From positions 806,001 through 870,000 of the forward strand of contig JARFIW010000663.1 of NCBI GenBank assembly GCA_036346225.1: DNA of 64,000 nucleotides, written 5' to 3'. Made by a program: the position numbers and the translations under genes. Below are positions 43,904-55,559 of the stretch, piece after piece; the stretch's first letter is position 1; every line of letters starts with the position of its first letter. This DNA comes from Platerodrilus igneus. Lineage: Eukaryota > Arthropoda > Insecta > Coleoptera > Lycidae. The notes under the pieces were generated by a model. That model searched no databases, had not been told where the DNA came from, and saw nothing but the letters and a program-made list of their open reading frames with translations.

Positions 43904-45698
43904 TGTTACGTTGGCTCGTAGCCGTGCGTAACACAAAGATATCAAAGAATGACCGGGCTTAATCGGAGATTTGGGGGGTGGGGGTGGGGGTTGTAGAAAG
44001 CAGACTGACATATAATGTACGCGGCTGCAAAGAATCAGTGACAATACCTGCAATAAAAAATAGTCCTGCACCTGAAATAAAAGAAAAAGAATAGCATCAA
44101 GCAAAAATTATTCTGTACTCTGTAAAATGTAAATAGCTGTTTGGATAATCTATATAATATAATAACGATAAAGGCATTACAAAAACTTTTATTACAAAGT
44201 GAGGTAATATTGGGGAGTAGCAGAAACGTTTCCTCACACACCAATTAACCATAACTCAACTAAAATTTTAACAATAGATAAATAGGTAAGCACAATTGAT
44301 ATGAGTAATCCAGTATTGTCGATTTTTCTTTTTTTTTTCTTTTTTTTTTTTAAAAAGCATCCACTTCTATTGTAAAAGATATCCAAAACGACAAAAGATA
44401 TTGCAAAACAACGGATAGATATTTAAAGTAATAACAAGTATGAAATAGTTCAACTTACAAAACCAGGAGCACCGGAAGAGTTTCTATAGAATTGGAATAA
44501 TTCGGCTACTGATAGCCTTGCAGTTGGAGTTGGTGGAGTGTGGGGTGTCCATGGTTCCATCCCATTATCAACTTAAAACTTGACACTACTATTAACTGCA
44601 GATTGTTCTTTTCCTTTCTGTAACTGATCTAAAGCCTCCTGATAGCTTGGTAAACCGGATGCAATGGTGTAGCTTGGCAAAGATTCACAGTCGCCGGGTC
44701 CAACTTCACCTCCATTTGCATTTCTTGTTGCTAATATCTTTCTTTTCCATTGTTGCAACTAAGAACTAAGAACTAAGAACAATTAAAGTTAGTATAATTC
44801 CGATCCAAACATCCGCCAAGAATTTTTCGTATTGCGGATCTGCTTCAGCAGAAAGAACTTCGTTAACTTCTGAAGCTAATTTCAGTTGGTAAAGGCATTG
44901 TTTGAATACAGTGAAACATTTAAAAACACAATCACTCTCACAATCTCGTCTTTAAAAAAATGTACGTTCATATTTTATTTACTTATTATTAAATGCAAAG
45001 TAAATTTAACACATCATTAATACGGAATGAGTTAAACACTATTGCAATTTCATTTTGCAAATGTTTTAGGGAGTTTAAAACCTGACTAACGTGGCTCCTT
45101 TAAAAATTCTGTACAAGGTTATTGCACTCACTCTGATAAAAAAAGGGCCCACTAAACTAGATCGCACACACAGTAATCCTTAAGAAGAATCGGTCAAGTT
45201 TAGCAAGTTCTACAACTATTATTTCCAAAAGAAAATCAACTAAAAACACAATTAGTAAAGCACGCGTAATCACTAAGTCCGTCCGTCAATGTTCCGTAAA
45301 ACGCACGTGCGGTCGACCAAACACATTCGCCTATAAAGCATCCTTCCTTCAATGGAATTAGAACTACACTACCATCTGTTTATATAAAATAGTTGTTACC
45401 CATAACCTCTGATCGTCTATTATCTCGACTTGGATAATAACATTATCTAATAATTAATTACAAGCTGTTTATAATTTTCGATAAGTTGGAAAGTAATTCA
45501 CGAATAATCCAATTTAAAATTCATTCCTTGCAAATTATTTATTAATGAGAATCAATCTTCAATTGATCTACCTTTAAATTAATACACACCAGTTAAATTG
45601 CATACAAATCTGAAACTATTCTGAAGTATTCAATTTATACAAACGGCGATTCAAAGGAACGATGCAATTTAGTACGCTGACAGGAAGGGAGCGTAACA
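43904..45698 (-). repeat. 3' LTR of element B (1,795 bp)
   Basis: It starts TGTTACG and ends CGTAACA on the plus strand, aligned end to end with 51698-53239. It keeps about 250 bases (around 44394-44644) that are missing from the 5' LTR. It also carries a pyrimidine run on the plus strand at 44327-44351. Confidence 0.9.
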
Positions 45699-46525
45699 AA
45701 TCCCCCCCCCAGCAAAATTAAAAGGTCGGGGTAGAGAACAAGAAGCAGAGGACGAACGACGTTAACAACAAACGGACTCGACAAGGAAAACGACAAAAAA
45801 CTATACCAATCCAATCAGAACCAACACACAAAAAAAAATCCGGCTCAAAGGACCAAAATGTCGGACAAAACTAAGAGTTTAGAAATCCACAGAAAAAGAT
45901 AGGTAAGTAGTAGCAATCAACGAAGACCAAGGTGTAAAGGCACAAACACTGCCAAAGTCGTCAAACGACGGATGTCACTTTAGAAAAGAAACAGCACAGT
46001 TTCCAACCTCAAGAAATTTTTTGGTTTCTCGCGCGCAGAAACCAAAAAAAAAGAAAAGTAGCGAGGAAGAGAACCAACAGCAATAGCCAACATAAGACAC
46101 AAGTGTCAAGCCTCAAGTAAGCTAGGGAACGACAAACGGAAAACTGGGAAAAGTAACGAAAGGCTTCAAACTGTGGTACCAAAAAGGAAAAAAAAAGTCG
46201 TATAATACAACCAAATAAGAAAAGTAATCTGCTAATAGACCCAAAAGTCGACTAAGTCGTGATTCCTAAAGGACAGAAAGTAGGCCTAAAGAGCAACTAC
46301 CACAGGAGCAGATACAACGAGTGATCGAAGTCAGTACATCAACTAACCGCAAGGAAAACCAGTCAAGGAAAAAAAATGGATAGGAATGTAAAATAAAAGA
46401 AAGCCCGGAAAGAGTAGAAAAGAAAAAAAAATAAAAGTCACCACACAATACTACGAAATATGTCAAATATCAAAAGACAAGTCTAATGAGTCGAAGTAAT
46501 CGTATAACGTAGAGAGACGAGTGGA
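45699..46525 (-). other. 3' non-coding region and poly-G tract of element B
   Basis: On the coding (minus) strand the tract GGGGGGGGGG then ATT (45699-45710) directly precedes the LTR and is the likely plus-strand primer. The rest, to the pol stop, is pyrimidine-rich on the coding strand and has no gene. An env-like frame was looked for and not found. Confidence 0.75.
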
Positions 46526-47524
46526 TTACGGACGAAATTTGCGGCGCTTGCGTCGCCAAAAGGACAACAGATCTAGATCGGGGACATTAGGATTATCAGG
46601 ATGGGCAGGTTTTAGGTCTTTGACATGCCATATAGATTTGTGACCGGAAGGATCGGTAAGTTCATAAGTCCAGGGAGAAACAACTTTAGATATAGGAAAA
46701 GGACCAACGAATTTAGGAGCAAGTTTGGCGTTAAAATGACGGGAGGCATCGGACAGAGCAAAATTACGACGCCAAACGGAATCACCTAGTTGATAGGAGA
46801 CGGGACGGCGGCGGAGATTATAGCGGTTGCGAATTTTTCTCTAACCAGCAGAAAGTTTTTTTAGAATATGGGAACGGATGTGTTTAAAGTGTTCAGGATC
46901 AGGGGAAGGATGTTCGGGATCAGGAATGTACATGTAGTTTATTTCGGACAACTGCCCGAAATAATCGCCGGAAAGGATATGCTCACGACCAAATAAAGCA
47001 AAAAACGGAGTACAGCCTACGATTTCATGTTTGGAGGTGCGGATTGCGCAAGAAATTTTTGGGAGGTTCACGTCCCAATGACGTTGGTCGTCGAGTACAT
47101 AGGAGGCAAGCATGGTTTTAAGGACACGATTAACTCGTTCCGCAGGATTTGCTTGAGAATGGTAGCGAGCGGTGTACAGGATTTTGGTGTGATAACGGGC
47201 ACATAAGGAGGTAAGCTGATGGCTGCGGAATTGTACACCGTTATCAGTGATAATGTATTGAGGAGCGCCAAAAAGGAGGAAGACTTGGTCTTCTAGGATT
47301 TTGGTGATGGACTGTGCAGTGGCTTTGCGTAAAGGAAAGAAAAGAGGAAATTTAGTAAAATAGTCAGCCACTACACAAACATAGGAGTAACCCTTGATGG
47401 AACGAGGAAGAGGACCGACAATGTAGCAGGAGATAATCTACCAGGGATAGGAGGGTTTTGCTCTAGGAGCAAAGAGACCAGGAGGAGGCAACTGTTCAAC
47501 TTTGTGAGCAGCACAAACCGGTCA
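46526..47524 (-). pseudogene. Element B integrase (three in-frame stops)
   Basis: The zinc-binding histidines (HHDPPTSGHCGVTKT) lie in the preceding open piece; the frame is then broken by a TGA at 47522 beside the CAAH cysteine segment. After a TAG at 47438, GPLPRS and the catalytic core follow: VADYFTKFPLFFPLRK (Asp), ITDNGVQFRSHQ (Asp) and NPAERVNRVLKTM (Glu). A TAG at 46841 precedes the C-terminal domain (LGDSVWRRNFALSDAS), which ends in a basic tail with TAA at 46526. All pieces share one frame, so each stop is a single codon change. Confidence 0.88.
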
Positions 47525-49801
47525 ACGTCGGATATAGCGAGCGACGTCAGCTCGGAGACTGGGCCAGAAGTAGGTTTGTACGATACGGGCAAAGGTTTTT
47601 GTCACACCACAGTGACCGGAAGTAGGAGGATCGTGGTGAAGGACAATCAGATGTTTACGCTGCTCTGTAGGAACGACGATTTTCCAATTGCCCTGAGAAT
47701 CGGCAGCGATAGAAGTCTTTCGTTTACGGAAAAGGATGTTGTTGACAACGGACCAAGAAGGATAACGGCTAGGATGTTCAGAGACTTTTTGAATCATGGA
47801 GTTATACCAGGGATCAGGAGTAGGTAGAGTTACTTCAAGAGAGGAAATGGTCGAAATAGAAATAGGTTTAAGGACCGGGACAGAACGGGAAAGGGTATCA
47901 GGAACAACATGATCTTGACCTTTGCGTTGGAGAATAGTGAAATCATATTGTTGGAGACGGAGAGACCAACGGGCTAAGCGACCAGAAGTACTTTGAAGAT
48001 TATTGAGCCAGAGGAGGGAATGGCGATCAGTGATGACAGTGAAATGGGAGCCTTCGACGTAAGGGCGGAACTTCTCAATTGCCCACAGCACTGCCAGGCA
48101 CTTCTTTTCAGTAACTGAAAAGTTGCGCTCAGGCTTGGACAGTGAACGACTGATATAGCTGACGACCTTCTCGCCTTCGGGGGAGGTTTGACTAAGGATC
48201 GCACCCAAACCGAAGTGGGAGGCATCTGTTTGAATGGTGAAGGGTAAGGAAAAGTTAGGGCAGGAAAGTATAAGAGCGGAAACTAAATGTTGTTTAAGGG
48301 AGAGAAAGTCAGATTGACAGTCAGGAGTCTAAGAAAAGGGGACATTCTTACGAGTAAGATTAGAAAGGGGAAAAGTAAGGGTAGCAAAATTGGGAATGAA
48401 ACGTCGGTACCAACTGGCCATGCCAATTAGGCGACGGACCTCAGAAACGGAGGTAGAAGGAGGAATGTTTAGGATAGCAGAAACTTTGTCGGGATAGACA
48501 AGGAGACCATCACGGTTAACGACGTAACCGAGATAGCGGAGTTCGGGAAGACAGAAATGACACTTATCCTGACGGAGGGTAAGACCAGCAGTAAAGATAC
48601 GGGAAAGAACTAAGTCAAGGACTCGGATGTGTTCATCGAAGGAAGAGGTAGCTATAATAATGTCATCGAGATATGCAAAACAGAACTGTTCCAGGTCAGA
48701 ACCGATGACCTGATCGATAAGGCATTGGAAGGTGGCAGGAGAATTATGAAGGACGAAGGGCATTCTGTAAAATTGAAATAAACCTCGATGAGGGACAGTG
48801 AAGGCGGTAATGGGTTTGGACTCGGGGGACAAGGGGATTTGCCAGTAAGCGGAACGGATATCTAAGGATGAAAGGTAGCGAGCATCGCGGAGACGGTCGA
48901 GTATGGTGGCAATATAAGGAAGCGGATAGGCATCTCTTTGGGTGACTTGGTTGACCTTTCGGAAATCAATACAGAACCGATAGGAATCGTCTTTCTTCTT
49001 AACTAGGACAATGGGGCTGGACCATGGACTAGTAGAAGGTTTGACGATGCCTAAGCGGAGCATCTCATCGAGTTCTGAATGGGCAACCTTGAGGAGAGGA
49101 GAGGAAAGAGGATAATATCGTTGTTTGATGGGCTCGGCGGACGTTCGGATATGATGTTGTACCAAGGAAGTACAGCCGAGACCGGTAGGTTGTCTGGAGA
49201 AGGAGGAGGAAATTAAAGAATCTAAACGTGGTTGTTGGTCGGAAGAAAGTTCAGAAGTAATATGGATCGGAGCGGAAGTAGTGATGGTCAAGGAAGAAGG
49301 AGGAGCAAATATTCAAAGGTTATCACGAAAGTTGGGGACACACTGCACCGATTTCCAGAAATCGATGCCGAGAATAAGCTGGTGAGAGACGTCGGGGATC
49401 ACAAGGATGTCGAGGGTAGTAACGGAGTCTGGAAGAGCTATGGGGAGCGAAATGAAACCTAGTATGGCGCATTTTGAATTGTCTGCCAGGCTACAGAATG
49501 ACGAAGTATAATTACGAAGGGAGAGGTTTAAGGAACTTAAACGGCGCCAACCAGGACCACCAAGGATTGTACGCGTGGTTCCAGAATCTAACAAACCGAT
49601 AAAGGAAATACCAAAGATATGAACAGTAAGATAGGGACGTTCGTCGCCACGGACGGCAGTACATATAGAATCTAACATAGAACGGGGTTGGCCCACCAGA
49701 CCAGGAAAGGGAAGATCCGAGGACAGAGATAGAATAGGGTCGTCGCCTCGGCTTAAGGACCCTATCGACGATTTAAAGAATGGCCACATTGACGCGGGCA
49801 A
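47525..49801 (-). pseudogene. Element B protease, reverse transcriptase and RNase H (two stops)
   Basis: The protease has LLDSGTTRTILGG (Asp-Ser-Gly active site) and LILGIDFWK, ending in a TGA at 49313. The RT (49291-48329) has STSPWSSPIVLVKKKD, DFRKVNQVTQRDAYPLP, SSLDIRSAYWQIPL, FVLHNSPATFQCL and FAYLDDIIIATS with both catalytic Asp intact. A TAG at 48329 interrupts the connection. RNase H resumes in the same frame (HFGLGAILSQ, VTEKKCLAVLWAIE, VITDRHSLLWLNNL, VVPDTLSR). The next zinc-binding region continues to 47525. One frame throughout, good motif preservation. Confidence 0.9.
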
Positions 49802-51142
49802 TCGCGTCTGGTCACGCCTTTATAACCGCATCCGTAACAGTGTAGGATCTGTGGGTGAGAGCACTGGGGTGAAACATGTCCAGTTTTATTACAGTTCCAA
49901 CAGACGACCTGTTTACTTGTAGTAGGGGTAGCTGGAGTGGTAATAGAAGAAAGATTATTTCTATTCGCGGGGGTTGGGTGTGGTTTTAAAAAAATCAGAC
50001 CCACGAGGTTGGACCGAAGAGGGTAACGAAGGGTTTGGTTTATAGGCCAGATCAGGTTCCACATACGAGTGGGTATTTCTATTAGGGGGTACGTAATTGT
50101 CGACCCTAAAATTTGTTAATTCTAATTTTTGACACTCATTTTCCAACTCTTCCCAAGAATGTACGGTAGGCAGCCGGGCTAAATAGAAAGGGGACAGGTT
50201 ACGAGAAACTATATCGAGTTGTACATCGGCCGGTACACTCCCATGGCGCCGGAACAATGCACTCATGCACGACAAATATTCAACGATACCTTCCGACGGG
50301 TTCTGTGTCCGATGATAGTAATCTGGGGGTGCAAAATGACGTATCAGCAGCCTAGATAGTGATGTCCAATCGGAACAACGGTGACAATTACCCCGGAACC
50401 AACAGAGCGCTTTGGATTCGAACAACTCAACCGCGGAGTCAAATAATTCACTCTCCGGGATATTTCGGGCTTTTCGGAGCTCTTGCACTCTTTTAAGGAA
50501 ACTATGTACCGTTAGGGTTTGAGAATCACCTGAGAATTTTAGATCAAGTTTCGAGACTCTGTTACGTTTGGAGGAAGCACCACACGACTTAGAAAGGACG
50601 GATTCGGATTCCTCTTCCTCTTCGGAATCGGATGTAAGTATAGGGGGTCCATCCGGGTCTACATGAGGAGTAGAAGAAAGAAAAATACTAGAGGTAGCTA
50701 ATGGGATACCGGATGTGGCAGTAGGGTGTCGAAACTTTTTAATCTTTTTATCATAGAAGCGGCCGAGATTATTTACCGTAACAAGTAGTTGACGTTGTAT
50801 TTTCTGCTCATCGTCTTTTGGAGACAAATTTGCGCAACGACGCTCGAGGTGTATCCATAAGGCACTAATACGTCGAAACGTATCTGAGGACTTATCACCA
50901 TCAAAGGGGGGAAGTGAGGTTTCTAACTCTTGAATAGCAGCTTCGATGGCCCTACGTTCAGAATCAAAATCTGCTTTTACAGGGATGGAGGGAAGCCTTT
51001 TCTCTCGTTCGATGCTAAGAGCACTTCGAACGGATCTACGTAATTCGTTCACATTGTCTTCAGGAGTGTAACCCCAAGAAGATAATTCGTACTGAAGCTC
51101 AGTCTTCTGTAACCGGTTGACCGTCATACGCCAATAAGCCAT
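49790..51142 (-). pseudogene. Element B Gag with CCHC knuckles
   Basis: The ATG at 51142 (MAYWRMTVNRLQKTELQYEL) starts a 393-codon frame. It has a charged N-terminal region, an acidic stretch (DSEEEEESESV), the capsid-like part (LDLKFSGDSQTLTVHSFLKRV, SKALCWFRGNC) and the EPDLAYK linker. In a T7A4 run at about 49990 the frame shifts for the knuckle part (CWNCNKTGHVSPQC, then CYGCGYKG). It returns to the original frame near 49800, where protease begins. Gag packages the RNA. The two shifts cancel, so Gag and Pol were probably one frame originally. Copies C and D are relatives of this Gag. Confidence 0.85.
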
Positions 51143-51697
51143 TATGAAATGGAATTTTTAAGGTATTTGAGAATTTTTAAATAACATCAATACTCAAAAA
51201 TAAAAATAACCAAAACCAAGGTTTAAAAGGTTCAGTAAAGTAAATAAAGAATACTCACAGCCTTCAGCACCAACCAATTTACAACTTATTAGTATATCCA
51301 AGACCAAAGTGCGAAGCAGTGTCAAATAAACAGACAGAAAAATCAGCAACGACTACCGGATTATATTTAAGTGAGGTAGCGAAAGTGACGTAAGGGAAAA
51401 AAAATGATGTAACGAAAACTTGGGCGCCAGTGTTTTCCAGAACCAAATTACCAGCGAAAACACAACTCTGATAATTCACACAAAAAAAATTAAAATCAAG
51501 GAATTTCTATATAACGAGAAAAAAAAATTCAAGACTACCCCAAAAAATTAGAACCAGCCAAAATAGGCAGAAAAGAAAATCGAGCCAATACACCAAAAAA
51601 AATCAATGCCAAAAAAAAATCAAGGTCATAAAAAAATTTAAAAAAATTCAAGAGCAAAACAAAAAAAAATCTGGCCCCACGTTCGGCGCCAAATTTA
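51143..51697 (-). promoter_or_regulatory. Leader and primer-binding-like site of element B
   Basis: On the minus strand the LTR end is followed by TAAATTTGGCGCCGAACG and TGGGGCCAG (about 51671-51697), a form commonly seen at tRNA primer sites of gypsy elements. The leader contains a T-rich region and the GTGTTTTCGCTGG word shared with copy C. No coding frame is seen before the Gag ATG. Confidence 0.75.
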
Positions 51698-52117
51698 TGC
51701 AACGTTGGCTCGTAGCCGTGCGTAACACAAAGATATTAAGGAATGACCGGGCTCAATCGGAGATTAGGGAGGGGTTGTAGAAAGCAGACTGACATATAAT
51801 GTACGCGGCTGTAAGGAATTAGTGACAATACCTGCAATAAAAAATAGTCCTGCACCTGAAATAAAAGAAAAAGAATAGCATGCTGATCAAGCATAAATTA
51901 TTCCGTACTCTGTAAAATGTAAATAGCTGTTTGGATAATCTATATAATATAATAACGATAAAGGCATTACAAAAACTTTTATTACAAAGTGAGGTAATAT
52001 TGGGGAGTAGCAGAAACGTTTCCTCACACACCAATTAACCATAAATCAAGATAAAAATTTTAACAAAAGATAAATAGGTAAGCACAATTGATATGAGTAA
52101 TCCAGTATTGTTGATTT

Positions 52118-52148
<31 letters not shown>

Positions 52149-53239
52149 GCATCCACTTCTATTGTAAAAGATATCCAAAACGACAAAGCTTGGTAAACCG
52201 GATGCAATGGTGTAGCTTGGCAAAGATTCACAGTTGCCGGGTTCAACTTCACCTCCATTTGCATTTCTTGTTGCTAATATCTTTCTTTTCCATTGTTGCA
52301 ACTAAGAACTAAGAACTAAGAACAATTAAAGTTAGTATAATTCCGATCCAAACATCCGCCAAGAATTTTTCGTATTGCGGATCTGCTTCAGCAGAAAGAA
52401 CTTCGTCAACTTCTGAAGCTAATTTCAGTTGGTAAAGGCATTGTTTGAATACGGTGAAACATTTAAAAACACGATCACTCTCACAATCTCGTCTTTAAAA
52501 AATGTACGTTCCTATTTTATTTACTTATTATTAAATGCAAGGTAAATTTAACATATCATTAATACGGAATGAGTTAAACACTTTTGCAATTTCATTTTGC
52601 AAATGTTTTAGGGAGTTTAAAACCTGACTAAAGTGGCTCCTTTAAAAATTCTGTACAAGTTTATTGCACTCACTCTGATAAAAAAAGGGACCACTAAACT
52701 AGATCGCACACACACTAATCCTAAAGAAAGAATCGGTCGAGTTTAGCAAGTTCTACAACTTTTATTTCAAAAGAAAATCAACTAAAAACACAATTAGTAA
52801 AGCACGCGTAATCACTAAGTCCGTCCGTCAATGACCGTAAAACACACGTGCCGTCGACCAAAAACGTTCGCCTATAAAGCATCCTTCCTTCAATTGAATT
52901 AGAACTACACTACCATCTGTTTATATAAAATAGTTGTTACCCATAACCTCTGATCGTCTATTATCTCGACTTGGATAATAACATTATCTAATAATTAATT
53001 ACAAGCTGTTTATAATTTTCGATAAGTTGGAAAGTAATTCACGAATAATCCAATTTAAAATTCATTCCTTGCAAATTATTTATTAATGAGAATCAATCTT
53101 CAATTGATCTACCTTTAAATTAATACACACCAGTTAAATTGCATACAAATCTGAAACTATTCTGAAGTATTCAATTTATACAAACGGCGATTCAAAGGAA
53201 CGATGCAATTTAGTACGCTGACAGGAAGGGAGCGTAACA
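51698..53239 (-). repeat. 5' LTR of element B (1,542 bp)
   Basis: It is collinear with 43904-45698 apart from one deletion of about 250 bases near 52190 and scattered single differences. Its inner end reads TGCAACG where the other LTR reads TGTTACG. Confidence 0.9.
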
Positions 53240-54050
53240 CCGTTACATATATTTGATTATCGTCAGCTAAATTTATGGAAGTTTTTTCGGGAACAATTTG
53301 AATTTTAATATTTTGTTTAGATAATTGCTGTAGACCTTCGTTGTTTATAAGAGAGCATGAGGAACCTGTGTCCAATAAAGCTATTACATTTAAGGAACCA
53401 ATCGAGATGGGTAAGTGTGGACGATTATCAAGGGGTTTCTTAACAAGTTGTAAAGCGGCAGACTTTTTATGATAAAAGAAATTAACGGTTTGTAGCCAAT
53501 TAGACCTTCTGATGGAGTAATATAACATAATTCTTTTAATGAAGGTAAGGCATTTTGTACATTGACAGTAGCGATATTATTGTTAGATAAATTTAATAAC
53601 GGTACAGCGTTAGAGGTAGTTTTATGGTTTAAGTTTATTGACGTCTGGGTCCGTTGAATGAATGGTGTTGAAGACGATTTTGATTCCTTGAGATATTTAC
53701 GCCCTGAGTAGAAATATCTCGACGAGAGTTTCCCTATACGTTAGGATTACAATTCGTGCAGTTAGATTTATAGATATTTGCGCGACCACAGCCATAACAA
53801 AAAAAATTTTGGGGTATCTGCAGACATTATAGTTATGCCCACTTCTCTTACAGTTCCAACAGGTAAGTGAGTTATTTGTTGCGGTAGAAGGAACATTAAG
53901 GGTAGATACTTTATGAGAAGCTTGAACTTGACACGCTAAATCTGGTTCTAAAAGGCCAGATTGTTTTTCTGGGGGAGGGCGGTATATATCAACTCTTAGC
54001 TTTACTTCCTGAAGGGAACGACATAAATCTCTAAAGTGAGCTAAGGAGGA
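53240..54050 (-). pseudogene. Element A Gag C-terminus, knuckles and protease N-terminus
   Basis: Reading down from 54050: SSLAHFRDLCRSLQEVKLRV, LLEPDLACQVQAS (the linker shared with B, C and D). A knuckle CWNCKRSGHNYNVC (about 53860) is then followed, across a frameshift in a T8 run, by a second CYGCG cluster. The protease frame (53528-53240) has SIGSLNVIALLDTGSSCSL with an intact Asp-Thr-Gly. It stops exactly at the B insertion. Gag upstream of 54050 is missing. Confidence 0.85.
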
Positions 54051-54874
54051 AATGTGTAATGTAATGTGTAATGTAATGTAATGTCCAAATTATAAAAAAG
54101 GTACATAATATGTGTTATTTAACAACTACAATAAGATCCCGTTAGTCTAACGTTTTAAAAAAAATATTGTAAAGGCTCAAATCATTACGTTAAATGCTTT
54201 TAAATACAAGGTTTCTTTTAAAAGTAATTCGAATGTCATAATTAAATAGCTAGAGTACTAAGACACTTAAAATGTAAACACACAAGACAGTGTTGATTTA
54301 CGGTTTCAAAACAGTTTTTTAAAGTCGAAAAACAAGCAAGGGTTATGTTTTAATCTAATATAAAGTAGATAATTTTCGTAATATACAATGAAAAATACAA
54401 ACAAGAACTAATTGTTTATGTTTATTTATGTGTACTTACGTGTATAGTTTGTGAGGTTAAGGTATTGAAAATCCCTCTTAAAAGTTGTAGTTCCATTTAA
54501 AACAACTAATCACATATTTCAAATAATTTCAGTTATACACTTCATTTAAAGTTACCAGAAAATTAATTAAATTAATAAACAGTTTAAGAACAAAGCCTTT
54601 CAATAACTCAAAATGGCCGTTTTCATCACAACAGCCGACATGTCTATTCAGGAAAATCTCTAGTGAGTCACAAGATACCAACCTAAAATTTTAAGGTCAA
54701 CAGATATTAGAGTATGTAGATAATCATATTTATTAATTTTTTTTAAATGAAAAAGCTATATATTGTTAATTAGTGCATTATAAACCATAAAAACAAAGGA
54801 AAAACCCTTATTTTACAACTTCACACGTTGAAGGCGCCATTATTATTTCCCCGTGAACGCGATATACTAGACAC
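54051..54874. other. Intergenic, no gene; short GTAAT repeats at its left edge
   Basis: Five to six imperfect 'gtgtaat/gtaat' units at 54054-54084 lie at the break point of element A. The rest is AT-rich without frames. Confidence 0.5.
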
Positions 54875-55494
54875 AACAGCAGTTGGTAATGGTAATCCAA
54901 TAAGTGGAAATTAACGCGATATCTGTCAATGACATCACTCAATAAGCAAATTTAATTGCGCAATTACGGAATAAATATCAAAATAGCAAACAGATCGTGA
55001 AAACTTAATACTCACATGAATAAGTCCCGCTTCCTTCCTGGTTGCTAGGACCCCCTTCCGGGTTATTTAAAGATGGTGACTGCTCGGCTAACTTCTGGCG
55101 GAGCTCCCTGGACTCGTTCGTGGTAGGGTCGTGGACTACGGTTCGGGCAGGCTGCTTACAAATTACCTTCTACCTATGTAGGGAACGAATAAGGAACAGG
55201 TAATAGGGACGACAATCAGATAAGGCAAGGAAATCTACATAAATAAAGATAACGATACGATACGATACCTAAAACAAAACCACTCTTCTGGAAGTTCAGA
55301 GGCAAAAAGCTACGTTACAGCGTCTCCCGGAAAAACTTCCCCACTTTTTCTTCATTCGCGTTGGCGCGAAGTTCGTCCAACCCACTTCTGACGTGACGGA
55401 AATACGCGCACCGAGTCTTTGAAATTTATGACGCGAAAACTCCCGCATTTTAAAACTAAACAAAAAGTCTAGTGCCAAATTGTGGCACGTAACA
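54875..55494 (-). repeat. LTR-like repeat U, copy 2
   Basis: Counterpart of 36345-36997. It ends GGCACGTAACA at 55494, directly against Mag-type integrase sequence, which begins in mid-gene. The copies differ by many substitutions and small indels. Confidence 0.6.
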
Positions 55495-55559
55495 AGGCTT
55501 GAGATGATTCAGCGAAAGGTGAGCTAACACCATGGACACTTACGAGTCAAGTATTTGAA

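Larger units (their letters stand above)
43904..53239 (-). mobile_element. Ty3/gypsy element B, complete, nested in element A
   Basis: The 9,336-base element has two LTRs ending TG...CA. A primer-binding-like site (TTTGGCGCCGAACG) is next to the 5' LTR and a poly-G tract next to the 3' LTR. The four bases CCGT lie directly outside both ends (43900-43903 and 53240-53243), a 4-bp target duplication as usual for Ty3/gypsy integration. Gag and pol lie in one frame apart from a pair of compensating shifts around the knuckles. Five stops in pol make it inactive. Confidence 0.93.
41062..54050 (-). mobile_element. Ty3/gypsy element A, split by element B, ends truncated
   Basis: Protease C-terminus, RT, RNase H and integrase lie at 43903 down to 41062. 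Gag end, knuckles and protease N-terminus lie at 54050 down to 53240. Between them sits element B. Removing B and one copy of the CCGT duplication brings the two protease halves into the same frame. A's Gag is cut at about 54050 and no LTR of A was found. Confidence 0.85.

Noticed and set aside
42683..44104. Single 473-codon frame as one polyprotein of element A
   Set aside because: The part above 43903 is LTR sequence of element B read through by chance; A coding sequence begins at the insertion point.
45711..46525. Envelope-like third gene in element B
   Set aside because: The only frame (46266-46466, minus) is short and pyrimidine-driven; there is no signal peptide plus transmembrane layout.
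49790..50000. Possible programmed -1 frameshift at a T7A4 run in element B Gag
   Set aside because: The frame shifts before the knuckles and returns to the original frame near 49800, so protease and Pol are in the same frame as the start of Gag. Two cancelling indels explain this better than a programmed signal.
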